DNA of 64,000 nt from Microlunatus parietis (GCF_013407955.1 NZ_JACCBU010000001.1:5518001-5582000), one strand, 5' to 3'. Counted from the stretch's first letter, positions 17,064-25,290 are shown. Notes: generated by a model not told the origin, from the sequence alone. Made by a program: numbers and translations.

Positions 17064-18284
17064 ATGGGCAAGGGCTCGAATCTTCGAACCCTGGGCGACT
17101 TCAACCAGGCGGTCGTCCTCGATGCCATTCGTCGTTCCCCGCACGGCCGGAGCCGGGTCGAGCTGGGTGAGCTGACCGGGCTCACCCAGCAGACGATGTC
17201 CAACATCGCCCGCAAGCTGCTGCAGGCCGAACTGGTGCTGGAGACCGGCAAGGTGGCGCAGGCGCGGGGCAAGCCGCGGACGCTGCTGGAGGTCAACCCG
17301 GACGGGCACTACGCGATCGGGGTGCACGTCGACCCGGCCAACCTGAACTTCGTGCTGGTCGACCTGGCCGGGCACGTCCGGGCGGACCGGCGGCTGCCGA
17401 CGCCGTCGAACCACACGCCGGCCGGCATCGTGAACCTGATCAAGGTCACCTGCGACGCGTTGATCACGGAGGCCGGGATCGACCAGGGCCGGCTGCTCGG
17501 GCTGGGCGTCGCGGCCCCCGGCCCGATCGACATCGAGTCCGGGGTGCTGCTGGACCCGCCGCAGCTGCCGTCCTGGCACAACGTCGGCCTGCGTTCGGAG
17601 CTGCGCGAGGCGACCGGGCTGCACGTCCTGCTGGACAAGGACGCCACCGCCGCGGCGACCGGCGAGCTGTGGGCGTCCAGCGAACGGCGGCGGGACTTCC
17701 TGTTCTTCTATCTCGGCAGCGGCGTCGCCGCCGGCGTGGTGATCGGCGGCGAGGTGATCCGCGGGGTCAGCAACAACGTCGGCGAGGTCGGCGAGATCAT
17801 CGTCGACGCCGAGGCCGAGGACCTCGACTACGGCCGGCGCGGTTCGCTGAACACGTCCTGCGCGCCGCAGGGTCTGGTCCGGCAGGCCGTCCGGCACGGG
17901 TTGCTGGACCCGCCGGCCACGGAGACCGACTATGCGGATCTGCAGCAGCGGTTCACCCGGCTCTGCCGGCTGGCCGACGAGGGCAACGCGGAGGCGACCG
18001 CGATGCTGGAGGCGTCGGCCCGCCGGCTCGGCGCCGGCATCGCGTTGATGATCAACATGCTCGATCTCGATCTTGCGGTGATCGGCGGTCCGATCTGGTC
18101 GCTGGTCCGGGATCGCTTCCTGGAGGTCGTTCCGGAGGGGATGAAGGGTTGGCTGGTCCGCCCCGATGCCGGGGTACGGGTCGAGGGCTCGATCGTCGGC
18201 GACCGGGTCGCGGCGCACGGCGCGGCGGCCCTGGTCCTTGATCATTTCCTGTCCGCGCACCCGTCCGTGTTGCTGATGGAGTGA
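17064..18284 (+). CDS. ROK-family transcriptional regulator
   Basis: A 406-residue protein. Residues 1-75 form a winged helix (GDFNQAVVLDAIRRSPHGRSRVELGELTGLTQQTMSNIARKL), followed by a sugar-kinase-like ROK domain with LGVAAPGPID and LLDKDATAAATGE. The zinc-binding CxCGxxGCxE signature is replaced by GRRGSLNTSCAPQG, leaving a single cysteine, so a kinase-type zinc site is not formed. The start at ATG 17064 follows GGAGGTG at the right distance. It is most likely a repressor that senses a sugar or derivative handled by the two upstream oxidoreductases. Confidence 0.92.
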   Translation: MGKGSNLRTLGDFNQAVVLDAIRRSPHGRSRVELGELTGLTQQTMSNIARKLLQAELVLETGKVAQARGKPRTLLEVNPDGHYAIGVHVDPANLNFVLVDLAGHVRADRRLPTPSNHTPAGIVNLIKVTCDALITEAGIDQGRLLGLGVAAPGPIDIESGVLLDPPQLPSWHNVGLRSELREATGLHVLLDKDATAAATGELWASSERRRDFLFFYLGSGVAAGVVIGGEVIRGVSNNVGEVGEIIVDAEAEDLDYGRRGSLNTSCAPQGLVRQAVRHGLLDPPATETDYADLQQRFTRLCRLADEGNAEATAMLEASARRLGAGIALMINMLDLDLAVIGGPIWSLVRDRFLEVVPEGMKGWLVRPDAGVRVEGSIVGDRVAAHGAAALVLDHFLSAHPSVLLME

Positions 18285-18285
18285 G

Positions 18286-18906
18286 CTAAGCGGCTCGATG
18301 AGTGATCAACAACCACCCTGGCAGCCGTACCGCCGCGCCGTCGACCTGGGCGCACACCTCGGCCGGCCGGACCTCCGTGTCCGTCCAGTCCGGCGCGGCG
18401 AACCGGGTGATCAACTCGGCCCGGCCGGCATCGGCGTGCTCGCTGCCCGGGTCGTCGCGGGCCAGCAGGAAGAGCCGGGCGCCCGGCTCGCAGAGGTCGC
18501 GCAGCCCATCGACGTACGCGCTCCGGGACGGCTCGTCCAGGCCGTGCAGCAGGCCGGAGTCGACGACGGTCCGGGGCCGCAGTGGCAGGTCGGCGAGCCG
18601 GGTGGCGTCGGCGACCAGGAACGTGACGTCCGACCCGCCGGTGGTGATCTTGGCCCGGGCCTGCTCGATCGCGGCGGCGGAGAAGTCGAAGGCCACGACC
18701 CGGTGGCCGCGGGCCGCCAGCCAGAGCGCGAGGTCGCCGGTGCCGCAGCCGGCATCCAGCACCGGGTCCTCGACCGGCTCCCGGGTCAACGCTTCGACCA
18801 GGGCGGGCTGCGGACCGCCGAGCTCCCAGGGCGGGCGCCCGTCGGCGTACAACCGATCGAAATCCTGTCGGGTCCGCCGTCCGGCCATGGCTTCAGGATG
18901 CCGCAT
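18286..18906 (-). CDS. class I SAM-dependent methyltransferase
   Basis: A 206-residue protein with a Rossmann-type methyltransferase fold. Motif I is VLDAGCGTGDLALWLA, followed by VVAFDFSAAAIEQARAK (acidic residue at the end of strand 2) and VADATRLADLP. The N-terminal FDRLYADGRPPWELGGPQP pattern places it near small thiopurine/tellurite-type methyltransferases, but the substrate is open. It converges on the ROK gene with a 1-nt gap. ATG 18888 is an alternative start six codons in. Confidence 0.88.
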   Translation of the reverse strand: MRHPEAMAGRRTRQDFDRLYADGRPPWELGGPQPALVEALTREPVEDPVLDAGCGTGDLALWLAARGHRVVAFDFSAAAIEQARAKITTGGSDVTFLVADATRLADLPLRPRTVVDSGLLHGLDEPSRSAYVDGLRDLCEPGARLFLLARDDPGSEHADAGRAELITRFAAPDWTDTEVRPAEVCAQVDGAAVRLPGWLLITHRAA

Positions 18907-19006
18907 GGCGAACCGGAACTACAGTCCGGCGGCCGGATCGCCTAGGCTCTCGTTGATTGTTTCGCGGCAACACAAACATCCCCAACACCATTCGGGAGAC
19001 AGACCC

Positions 19007-20218
19007 ATGAAGATCGGTGTCATCGGCACGGGCCAGTTCGCGGGAAGCTTCATCAGGCTCTGGCAGCTGCATCCGGACGTCACCTCCATCGTCGTCACCG
19101 ACCTGCTGCCGGAGCGGGCCGAGGAGACGAACACCAAGTTCGGCATCGACGGCACAGTGCCGTCGGCCGAGGACATGCTCGCCTCCGACGTCGATGCGGT
19201 GGCGGTGATGACCCAGCGGTGGACCCACGGCGAGCTGGTGATCAACGCGCTGAAGGCCGGCAAGCACGTCTACTCGGCGGTGCCGATGGCGGTGTCGGCG
19301 GAGGAGATCGCCGAGATCATCAAGCTGGTCGAGCAGACCGGTCTGATCTACATGATGGGCGAGACCAGCTACTACAACCCGGCCGTCGTCTGGGCGCGGG
19401 ACAAGATCGCCGCCGGCGAGTTCGGCCGCGTCTTCTACGGCGAGGGCGACTACGTCCACGACATGGACAACGGCTTCTACTCCGCCTACCAGTTCAGCGG
19501 CGGCGAGAACTGGAAGGCCACGGCGTCGTACCCGCCCATGCTCTACCCGACCCATGCCGTCGGCGGCGTGCTGGGGGCCTGGCCGACGTACGCGACCTCG
19601 GTCAGTTGCATTGGCATCGTCGACGACCGCGGCGACGGCGTGTTCGACCGCGAGGTGTCGATGTTCGACAACGACTACTCCAACATGAGCGCGCTGTTCC
19701 ACCTGGCCGACGGCGGCGTGATGCGGACCAACGAGTTCCGCCGGGTCGGTCATCCGGGCCGGGTGCACGAGTCGCGGTTCCGGTTCTACGGCACCGAGGG
19801 CGTGATGGAGCAGACCTCGACCGGCGCCAGCTGGAGTGATCGCAAGGAGATCGAGGACATCAGCGAGCTCTTCTACACCAGGGAATACCAGGCCGAGCGG
19901 CACGCCGACCTGGCCGGGCTGGATCCGGAGTTGCTGCACAGCTTCAGCTCCGGGATGGCGAAGGCCCATGATCGTTCCCGGCTGCCGAAGGAGTTCGAGG
20001 GCGCCCCGAACGGTCACGAGGGCTCGCACCACTTCCTCGCCGACGACTTCGTCAAGGCCGTCACCAAGAAGACGCAGCCGCCGATCAACGCCTGGGTCGC
20101 GGCCCGGTTCACGCTGCCCGGCGTGGCCGCGTTCGCCTCGGCCCGCCAGGACGGCGCCCGGATCGAGGTGCCCGACCACGGTCCCGGCCCGGACGTCGAC
20201 CTGGCCGCCTTCCGCTGA
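19007..20218 (+). CDS. Gfo/Idh/MocA-family oxidoreductase 3 (atypical)
   Basis: A 403-residue protein, longer than the two upstream paralogues. The N-terminus MKIGVIGTGQFAGSFIRLW has a good nucleotide-binding loop, but the EKP triad is replaced by SAVPMAVS near residue 90, so the usual lysine is missing. YPTHAVGGVLGAW carries the later histidine. A large C-terminal region (about 300-403) with HEGSHHFLADDFVKAV is retained. A longer open frame reaches back to 18302 but runs antisense through the methyltransferase; ATG 19007 follows GGGAG. It may be a sugar-binding or modified-mechanism member. Confidence 0.9.
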   Translation: MKIGVIGTGQFAGSFIRLWQLHPDVTSIVVTDLLPERAEETNTKFGIDGTVPSAEDMLASDVDAVAVMTQRWTHGELVINALKAGKHVYSAVPMAVSAEEIAEIIKLVEQTGLIYMMGETSYYNPAVVWARDKIAAGEFGRVFYGEGDYVHDMDNGFYSAYQFSGGENWKATASYPPMLYPTHAVGGVLGAWPTYATSVSCIGIVDDRGDGVFDREVSMFDNDYSNMSALFHLADGGVMRTNEFRRVGHPGRVHESRFRFYGTEGVMEQTSTGASWSDRKEIEDISELFYTREYQAERHADLAGLDPELLHSFSSGMAKAHDRSRLPKEFEGAPNGHEGSHHFLADDFVKAVTKKTQPPINAWVAARFTLPGVAAFASARQDGARIEVPDHGPGPDVDLAAFR

Positions 20219-20230
20219 CTGGGGGCGTCG

Positions 20231-20253
20231 GTTTTTCACGTAACGTGAAAAAC
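20231..20253. promoter_or_regulatory. 23-bp AT-rich perfect palindrome
   Basis: GTTTTTCACGT (20231-20241), a central A, and ACGTGAAAAAC (20243-20253) pair perfectly. It lies in the convergent gap between oxidoreductase 3 and the DUF2891 gene. It could act as a bidirectional terminator, but the AT-rich arms and CACGTAACGTG core look more like a protein-binding operator. Confidence 0.5.
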
Positions 20254-20284
20254 TGGCGCCTTACCAGAGAAACTTCTGTGGTAT

Positions 20285-20302
20285 TGCGCCAGGAAACCTG
20301 GT
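20285..20302. terminator. small hairpin in the convergent gap
   Basis: CCAGG-AAA-CCTGG forms a short stem 8 nt before the DUF2891 stop codon. It may help end transcription from either side. Weak on its own. Confidence 0.3.
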
Positions 20303-20310
20303 GAAGACGC

Positions 20311-21339
20311 TCAGAGGTCGGTGGCGAGGATCGCGAAGCTGAGCAGCCAGTGGGTGGAGGCGAAGTGGGCCTCCGTCACCAGCGGCAGGGCCGGCTCGCG
20401 GAGCTGGATCGCGGCGGCGACGAGCCGGCTGTGCCGCGGGTCCTCGATCGGCAGCGAGGCCGCCAGCCGGGACAGCTGCCAGGACTTGGACAGCGCCAGG
20501 CCGGTCAGGTGCGCCAGTTGCCCGTCGGCGGTGTCCTCGACCGGCATCGGCCGCAGGAGTCGATCAAGGTCCGGGTCGGGCTGCGGCTTGCGGGCCAGCC
20601 CGGGCAGGAACCTGTCCAGCCAGGCCGGGAACTCGGCCTCGAGCACCCGCAGCATCAGTTCGGCCTCGCTCAGCGCCGGGGACAGGAAGTCGATCCCGGA
20701 CGGCTCGTACGCGAGCGGTGCCGCGGTGTCGCCGCCGTACGCCTTCCGCGCGTAGTCGTTGATCAACTCCACCACGTCGGACCGGCCGATCACCGAGAAC
20801 GCGTGGTGCATCAGGCTGAGCGCGAAGGCGGTGTTTCCGTGCAGCCCGTGCCGGACCGGGTGCGGCAGCCGGGGCAGGAAGTCGATGATCAGATCGGCCA
20901 CGCAGGCGACGAGTTCGCTGGTCGCCTCCACCCACGGGTCGGCGAACTGGTCCAGGCAGCGCCAGGTCTCGGCGCCGAGCATCGCCGCCCAAGCCCAGCC
21001 GTACGGGCGCTCGAACCCGGGATGATCATGGAGGTAGGCCACCTCGGTGGCGATCTTGGCCGGCGTCAGCCGGGCGTCCAGCAGATCGCAGATCGGGCCG
21101 GTCAACTGCTCGGCGTTCAGCGCCGCGCGGTGGATGGTCAGCAGCCGGACCAGCGACCACTGCAGGTGCACGCTGGAGTGCCAGTCGAAGCTGCCGTGGA
21201 AGGCCGGATGCAGGGTGCGCGGCGTGACGTCGTTGTCGTAGGCGTCCCGGCTGACGTGGTGGCTGGCGTACGGATACTCGGTGCCGAGCGAGCGCGCCGC
21301 GACCCGTACCCAGGATCTGATCCGTTGTTGATCGACCAT
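20311..21339 (-). CDS. DUF2891 family protein
   Basis: A 342-residue, mostly alpha-helical protein. Family-type segments include YPYASHHVSRD near 23, HPAFHGSFDWHSSVHLQW near 45-62, and a GWAWAAMLGAE helix near 115. The conserved histidine/tryptophan pattern suggests an (alpha/alpha) toroid fold like sugar-active enzymes, but no reaction is established for DUF2891. ATG 21339 follows AGGAGGGG. It lies 41 nt behind the mutarotase-like gene on the same strand, so the two probably share a transcript and a sugar-related role. Confidence 0.85.
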   Translation of the reverse strand: MVDQQRIRSWVRVAARSLGTEYPYASHHVSRDAYDNDVTPRTLHPAFHGSFDWHSSVHLQWSLVRLLTIHRAALNAEQLTGPICDLLDARLTPAKIATEVAYLHDHPGFERPYGWAWAAMLGAETWRCLDQFADPWVEATSELVACVADLIIDFLPRLPHPVRHGLHGNTAFALSLMHHAFSVIGRSDVVELINDYARKAYGGDTAAPLAYEPSGIDFLSPALSEAELMLRVLEAEFPAWLDRFLPGLARKPQPDPDLDRLLRPMPVEDTADGQLAHLTGLALSKSWQLSRLAASLPIEDPRHSRLVAAAIQLREPALPLVTEAHFASTHWLLSFAILATDL

Positions 21340-21380
21340 CGTGGCCCGCCCCTCCTGCGGTCGTCGGTTCGTGGCTGTGC

Positions 21381-22355
21381 CTACTCGGTGCTCGCATGCA
21401 CGGTCAGGGCCAGCCGGGCGTTGCGGGTCTCGTCCGGCTGCACCCAGACGGTCGCCTTGGAGATCCGTCGGGCGTCGTGGATGCCGTGCGCCGGCCAGCT
21501 GCTGGACGGGGTCAGGGCCAGGAAGTAGCCGTCGCCGAACCAGGGGAAGCCGCGCCGGTGGCCGGACTCCAGCGCATACCAGGCATACGGCCAGGCCTCG
21601 GCGTCCCAGGTCAGGTCCAGCCCGAGGTCGGCCGCCGGATTCCGTACGGTGATCTTGGGATCGACGAAGTCGGTCAGGTAGGCCAGCCGGGCGTGATCGG
21701 CGCGCGGGCCGACCACCCGGCGCAAGTTGATCATGGAGTCCTCGCCGACCGAACGCGGCCACGGCATCACGTCGTTGTAGTTGGCGCCGGAGGTCGCGGT
21801 CGGGTCGGGGTGCACGATCGTCGCGCCGCTCTCGATCACCGTGTCCGGGCCGAGCAGCGGCGCGCCGAGCACGACCTGCTGGCCCCACATGACCTCGACC
21901 GCCTCGTTCGCGTCGTTGTGCACCGACTCCTCGATGCTGATCGTCGGGCCGTCCACGGTGACGATCTTGGTCACCCGGAACGGGCTGCGGACCAGTCGGG
22001 TGTTCATGATCACCGACGAGCCGTCGACTTGCCAGTCGAACGGCGCCAACCGGGTCTCGCCGTTGTAGCCCCATTCGACGCCGTGTGCGTGTGCGGTGTC
22101 GCCGCCGTTAGGGAACAGGGTCTGCCAGCCGCCCGGGAAATGATCAAGCATCGACGCCTCCGCATTGCCCGGCAGGGTGGGCGTGAGCGGACGCAGTCCC
22201 CAGGGGGTGCGCCAGAGCAGTTCGGCGTCGTCGTCCGGCCGGCGGAGTGAGGTCACGGTGCCGCCGAGGCCCGGGACCAGTTCGGCGACGAGCCCCTCGG
22301 AGCGGATCCGGAGCACGTCCCAGCCGCGCTCGGTGTGAGTTTCGACCTCGGTCAT
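21381..22355 (-). CDS. galactose-mutarotase-fold protein (aldose 1-epimerase-like)
   Basis: A 324-residue all-beta protein. VAELVPGLGGTVTSLRRPDD at 22-41 matches the aldose-1-epimerase start, and PGGWQTLFPNGGD and HGVEWGYNGET match the substrate-pocket region with its histidine. The later pattern PYAWYALESG and FPWFGDGYFLALTP resembles the DUF4432/aldose-epimerase-like group. It may interconvert anomers of a sugar or bind a carbohydrate. A TAGGCT -10 element lies 8 nt upstream of the start (22364-22369), so it is probably the first gene of a unit with DUF2891. Confidence 0.82.
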   Translation of the reverse strand: MTEVETHTERGWDVLRIRSEGLVAELVPGLGGTVTSLRRPDDDAELLWRTPWGLRPLTPTLPGNAEASMLDHFPGGWQTLFPNGGDTAHAHGVEWGYNGETRLAPFDWQVDGSSVIMNTRLVRSPFRVTKIVTVDGPTISIEESVHNDANEAVEVMWGQQVVLGAPLLGPDTVIESGATIVHPDPTATSGANYNDVMPWPRSVGEDSMINLRRVVGPRADHARLAYLTDFVDPKITVRNPAADLGLDLTWDAEAWPYAWYALESGHRRGFPWFGDGYFLALTPSSSWPAHGIHDARRISKATVWVQPDETRNARLALTVHASTE

Positions 22356-22412
22356 AGCGATGAAGCCTACTGATCGACCCGGGCCCGCACCGACGCGCGT
22401 CGGGATCGTGAT

Positions 22413-23126
22413 TCAGTCGACGATCTTGATCGCGGTGATCCAGTCGGCGGCGTCGCTGGACATCATCAGCGTGACGTCGCCGCGGGGGAGCAGGAAGGTG
22501 AGATAGCCGCGGGCCGCGTCGCCGGGTTCCAGCACGCCGACGTCGAGATCGCCATGGGCGAAGGAGTCCTCGGCGCGGACCGGGTTGGCCAGGTCGCGGG
22601 CGGCGAAGAAGTAGGCCGGGTCGTAGTCGACGACCCCGTCCAGGGCGCGGAGTTCGACCTGGACCCGGAGCCGTACCTCCGACGAGCCGGGCTTGCGGAG
22701 CCAGGTGTGGTCGATCACGGTGAGCTCGCCGCGCCCCTGCGGGGTGGTGAACTCGATCGCGTCCGGCTCACCGGCGGGGTCGGACGCGACGGCCGGCGGG
22801 GCGGTGATCACCGGCGACGGCACCGGCCGTCTGGCCTGCTCGGCGGCCTTCCGGTTGTCCTGGACACTGCCGGCCACGATGATCACGGCGGCCAGGGCGA
22901 GGATCACGAAGGTGCCGACGGCCGGAGCGATCCGGAGCAGCAGCGAGCGGCGGCGCGGCAGTTCGGGCGGCGGCTGCGGAGCCGGCGGGGGCGTACCGAG
23001 GGGGCGGTCGGCCAAGGGGAGCCCGGAAGCGGGTGGCGCGAAGGCGGGGCCGCTGGAGTTTCGACCGAGACCGGGCGCAGTCCGACTGGTCGAGTCCGCC
23101 CGCTCGATCTCGTGACTCACACCCAT
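22413..23126 (-). CDS. single-pass membrane protein with extracellular beta-domain
   Basis: A 237-residue protein. Residues 1-65 are Pro/Ala-rich and cytoplasmic (PPPAPQPPPELPRRR), residues 68-90 form one TM helix (IAPAVGTFVILALAAVIIVAGS), and the remaining 145 residues are outside. The external part (ELTVIDHTWLRKPGSSEVRLRVQVEL, DVGVLEPGDAARGYLTFLLP) has the strand pattern and wording of DUF4352-like domains. No catalytic motif is seen. It is divergent from DUF4192 across a region with two DnaA-box-like sites. Confidence 0.7.
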   Translation of the reverse strand: MGVSHEIERADSTSRTAPGLGRNSSGPAFAPPASGLPLADRPLGTPPPAPQPPPELPRRRSLLLRIAPAVGTFVILALAAVIIVAGSVQDNRKAAEQARRPVPSPVITAPPAVASDPAGEPDAIEFTTPQGRGELTVIDHTWLRKPGSSEVRLRVQVELRALDGVVDYDPAYFFAARDLANPVRAEDSFAHGDLDVGVLEPGDAARGYLTFLLPRGDVTLMMSSDAADWITAIKIVD

Positions 23127-23181
23127 CACGTTACCGTGGCGCCGGACGAGATGCAGCAAGTCCGCATTCGGCGCCGGCGCG

Positions 23182-23220
23182 CTGTCCACAGGCAGCGCCC
23201 GACTTTCTCGGTTGTCCACA
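23182..23220 (+). promoter_or_regulatory. pair of DnaA-box-like sites
   Basis: CTGTCCACA (23182-23190) and TTGTCCACA (23212-23220) lie 30 bp apart in the same orientation. The second matches the actinobacterial DnaA box TTGTCCACA exactly and is followed by an AT-rich stretch (GATTTTCTTT). They sit in the divergent region between the membrane protein and DUF4192. Confidence 0.45.
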
Positions 23221-23264
23221 GATTTTCTTTCCGCCGGCGGATTCGGCCAGAACTGCGCAGAACC

Positions 23265-24290
23265 ATGGGCATGAAACGTGCCCAACCTCGTCGGCCTCCG
23301 CAGCCGACCCTCCGGCTCGACTCCCGCGACCCGCAGGAGCTGCTCGGCCTGATTCCCTACCTGCTCGGCTTCCGTCCCGAGGAGTCGTTCGTGCTGCTGC
23401 TGTTCCGGGGCAGCGAACTGCTGCTGTCCGCCCGGGTCGACCTGCCGCCGGCCGCCGGTGCAGGGCAACTGGCCGACTACGGTCACGCTCTCGCCGTCGC
23501 GCACGAGGCGACCGGTGCCGTCGCGGTGGCGTTCGGCGCCGACTTCGCCGCGGCGACCGCACTGCTGGACCGGTGGCGGGCCCGCTGGGCCCGGGCGGAA
23601 CGAGCCCGCCCGAGCTGCGTCCTGCACGACGTGTTGTACGCGGACGGCGAGCACTGGTGGTCCCGGACGACGGCGTTCGGCAGGTCCCGGACTGCCGGCG
23701 TCCCGTACGATCCGCGGGCCAGCGGCGCCGCCGCTGCCGCCGTGATGGCCGGCCTGCCAGCACTGTCCAGCCGGTCCGAACTGGAGGCCAGCGTCGCTGG
23801 CCCGGCCGAACCCGACCGCCCCGCTCTCGCCGCCCTGGCCGCCCGCGCGGTCCGAGACCTGGACCAGCTGGACGTGCAGGCCCGGCAGATCACCATGGTC
23901 GAGGCCGTGCACGCCGGGTTGGCCGCCGAGCCGTCGGACGAGGCCTGTGCCCGGCTCGCCGTCCTCGCCGCGGCGATCGACGCCCGGGACGCCGCCTGGT
24001 CGATGATCACGCTCGACCGCGCCGACGACCACGTCGCGCTCTGGCGCCGGGTGGTCCGCCGGACCATCGACCGGTACGCCCTCGGCCCGCTGGCCCTGAC
24101 CGGTGCCGCCGCCTGGGTCGGCGGCCACGGCGCCCTGCTGAACTGCTGCGTCGAACGCGGGCTGCGGCTCGATCCGTCGTACAGCATGATCACGCTGCTG
24201 GCCGAGCTGGCCAGCAGCGGCATCCCGCCCACCCTGTGGCACGAACTCGGGCCGCGGATCCGGGAGGAGGTGTGGTCGGAGACCGGATGA
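23265..24290 (+). CDS. DUF4192 family protein
   Basis: A 341-residue cytoplasmic protein of an actinobacterial family with unknown role. The family start LRLDSRDPQELLGLIPYLLGFRPEESFVLLL is clear, spread over residues 16-46 with the hallmark LGFRPEESFV. Later blocks AWSMITLDRADDHVALW and TGAAAWVGGHGALLNCCVERGL near 240-300 also fit the family. Family members are conserved in actinomycetes near replication or housekeeping genes. It converges on the winged-helix regulator with no gap. Confidence 0.85.
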   Translation: MGMKRAQPRRPPQPTLRLDSRDPQELLGLIPYLLGFRPEESFVLLLFRGSELLLSARVDLPPAAGAGQLADYGHALAVAHEATGAVAVAFGADFAAATALLDRWRARWARAERARPSCVLHDVLYADGEHWWSRTTAFGRSRTAGVPYDPRASGAAAAAVMAGLPALSSRSELEASVAGPAEPDRPALAALAARAVRDLDQLDVQARQITMVEAVHAGLAAEPSDEACARLAVLAAAIDARDAAWSMITLDRADDHVALWRRVVRRTIDRYALGPLALTGAAAWVGGHGALLNCCVERGLRLDPSYSMITLLAELASSGIPPTLWHELGPRIREEVWSETG

Positions 24291-24857
24291 TCAGTCGTCG
24301 TCGGAGACGTGCGGGAAGCCCTGCACGGCGATGGTGATCCGCCGGCTGTCCGGCGCGAGCTCGCGCTTGCTGGTCAGGGGTCGCAGCACCTCGCTGATCT
24401 GTTCGCCGATCTGCTTCAGCTCTTCGGCCGACAGGTCCGTGTCGATCTGCATCTCGAAGCCGACGCCCCGCCAGGGCTCGGGCAGGTCCCGGCTGCGTCG
24501 GGCCCACGCCTCGATCCGGCGGACCAGGGCGCCGCGCAGGGCCTGACCCATCGCCAGGGCGGCCCGCCGGGCATCACCGGCGAGGTTCTCCGGCTCGACC
24601 CGCATCCAGCCGTGCCGGATCTGCCACGGCCGGTTGCGCCCCTTGCCGCCCTCGGCCTCCTCGATGAAGCCGTACTTGGCCAGGGTGCGCAGGTGGAACG
24701 AGCAGTTCGCGGGACTCTCGCCGATCCGGTCCGAGACCTCGGTCGCGGTGAGCGGACCTTCGTCGTCCAAGAGGTCCCGGATCCGCAGCCGGATCGGGTG
24801 GGCCAGAGCTCGCATCGCGCGCGGGTCCTCGAGCGGATCCACCTTTTCGAAAGACAT
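24291..24857 (-). CDS. ArsR-like winged-helix transcriptional regulator
   Basis: A 188-residue regulator. Residues 14-70 form a winged helix with the ArsR-type pattern ALAHPIRLRIRDLLDDEGPLTATEVSDRIG and SFHLRTLAKYGFIEEAEGG. Residues 80-188 form a C-terminal domain (MGQALRGALVRRIEAWARRS, GFEMQIDTDLSAEELKQIGEQI), probably for dimerisation or ligand binding. No metal-binding cysteine cluster is seen, so it is not a classical metal sensor. A perfect 7-bp inverted repeat straddles its start codon, so it probably represses itself. Confidence 0.88.
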   Translation of the reverse strand: MSFEKVDPLEDPRAMRALAHPIRLRIRDLLDDEGPLTATEVSDRIGESPANCSFHLRTLAKYGFIEEAEGGKGRNRPWQIRHGWMRVEPENLAGDARRAALAMGQALRGALVRRIEAWARRSRDLPEPWRGVGFEMQIDTDLSAEELKQIGEQISEVLRPLTSKRELAPDSRRITIAVQGFPHVSDDD

Positions 24858-24865
24858 GTTTCGAA
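24846..24865 (-). promoter_or_regulatory. operator over the start codon of the winged-helix regulator
   Basis: TTCGAAA (24846-24852), six bases containing the start codon, and TTTCGAA (24859-24865) form a perfect inverted repeat. This position would block translation initiation or early transcription and fits autorepression. Confidence 0.5.
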
Positions 24866-24869
24866 CTTA

Positions 24870-25290
24870 GTCGAGTGTGGGCGGGTGGTCAACGTGGCCA
24901 GCTCGCGGATCCCGGCGGTGGGCGCTGGGTGCTGGGCGGAGTGCCGGCGCATGGTGGTTGGTTGGTCGGTAGGCGGGGGAGGGGCCCTACCGGTGGGGAG
25001 GGAGGGGCCCACGGGGAGGATGGGGCGGCGGCCAACGGGGAACTCGACGAGGGGAAGGCGGAAGGTGGAAGGGAGAAGGGGGCGGGCGGAAGGGGGATGG
25101 GCGGCGGTGGGGATGGGGTGGCGGCGTGGCGGAACGCGACGAGGGGAACTCGCCGAGGGTACGGGCGGAGGGAACGGGCCGTGGGGCGAGCGGATAGGGG
25201 TGGGGCGAGCGGAGAGGGGCGAACGGAGAGGGGTGAGCAAAGAGTGGAGGGTCGGACATTCGGCTGACGAGGCATCGAAGACCCTATTGA
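24870..25290. repeat. purine-rich low-complexity tract
   Basis: From about 24955 to 25250 the plus strand is almost all G and A (runs such as GGGGGAGGGG and GGGAGGGAGGGG) with degenerate repeats of the type GGGGCGAGCGGAGAG near 25185-25235. Open frames on both strands are low-complexity Arg/Gly or Pro/Ser strings and are not credible genes. The tract could form G-quadruplex or triplex structure. Confidence 0.6.

Noticed and set aside
18302-19006. 235-residue N-terminal extension of oxidoreductase 3
   Set aside because: It runs antisense through a clear methyltransferase gene; the family N-terminus with nucleotide loop begins at 19007.
24889-25275. Pro/Ser-rich and Arg/Gly-rich frames in the purine tract
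   Set aside because: All frames stay open there because of composition; none has a start region, ribosome site or conserved pattern.
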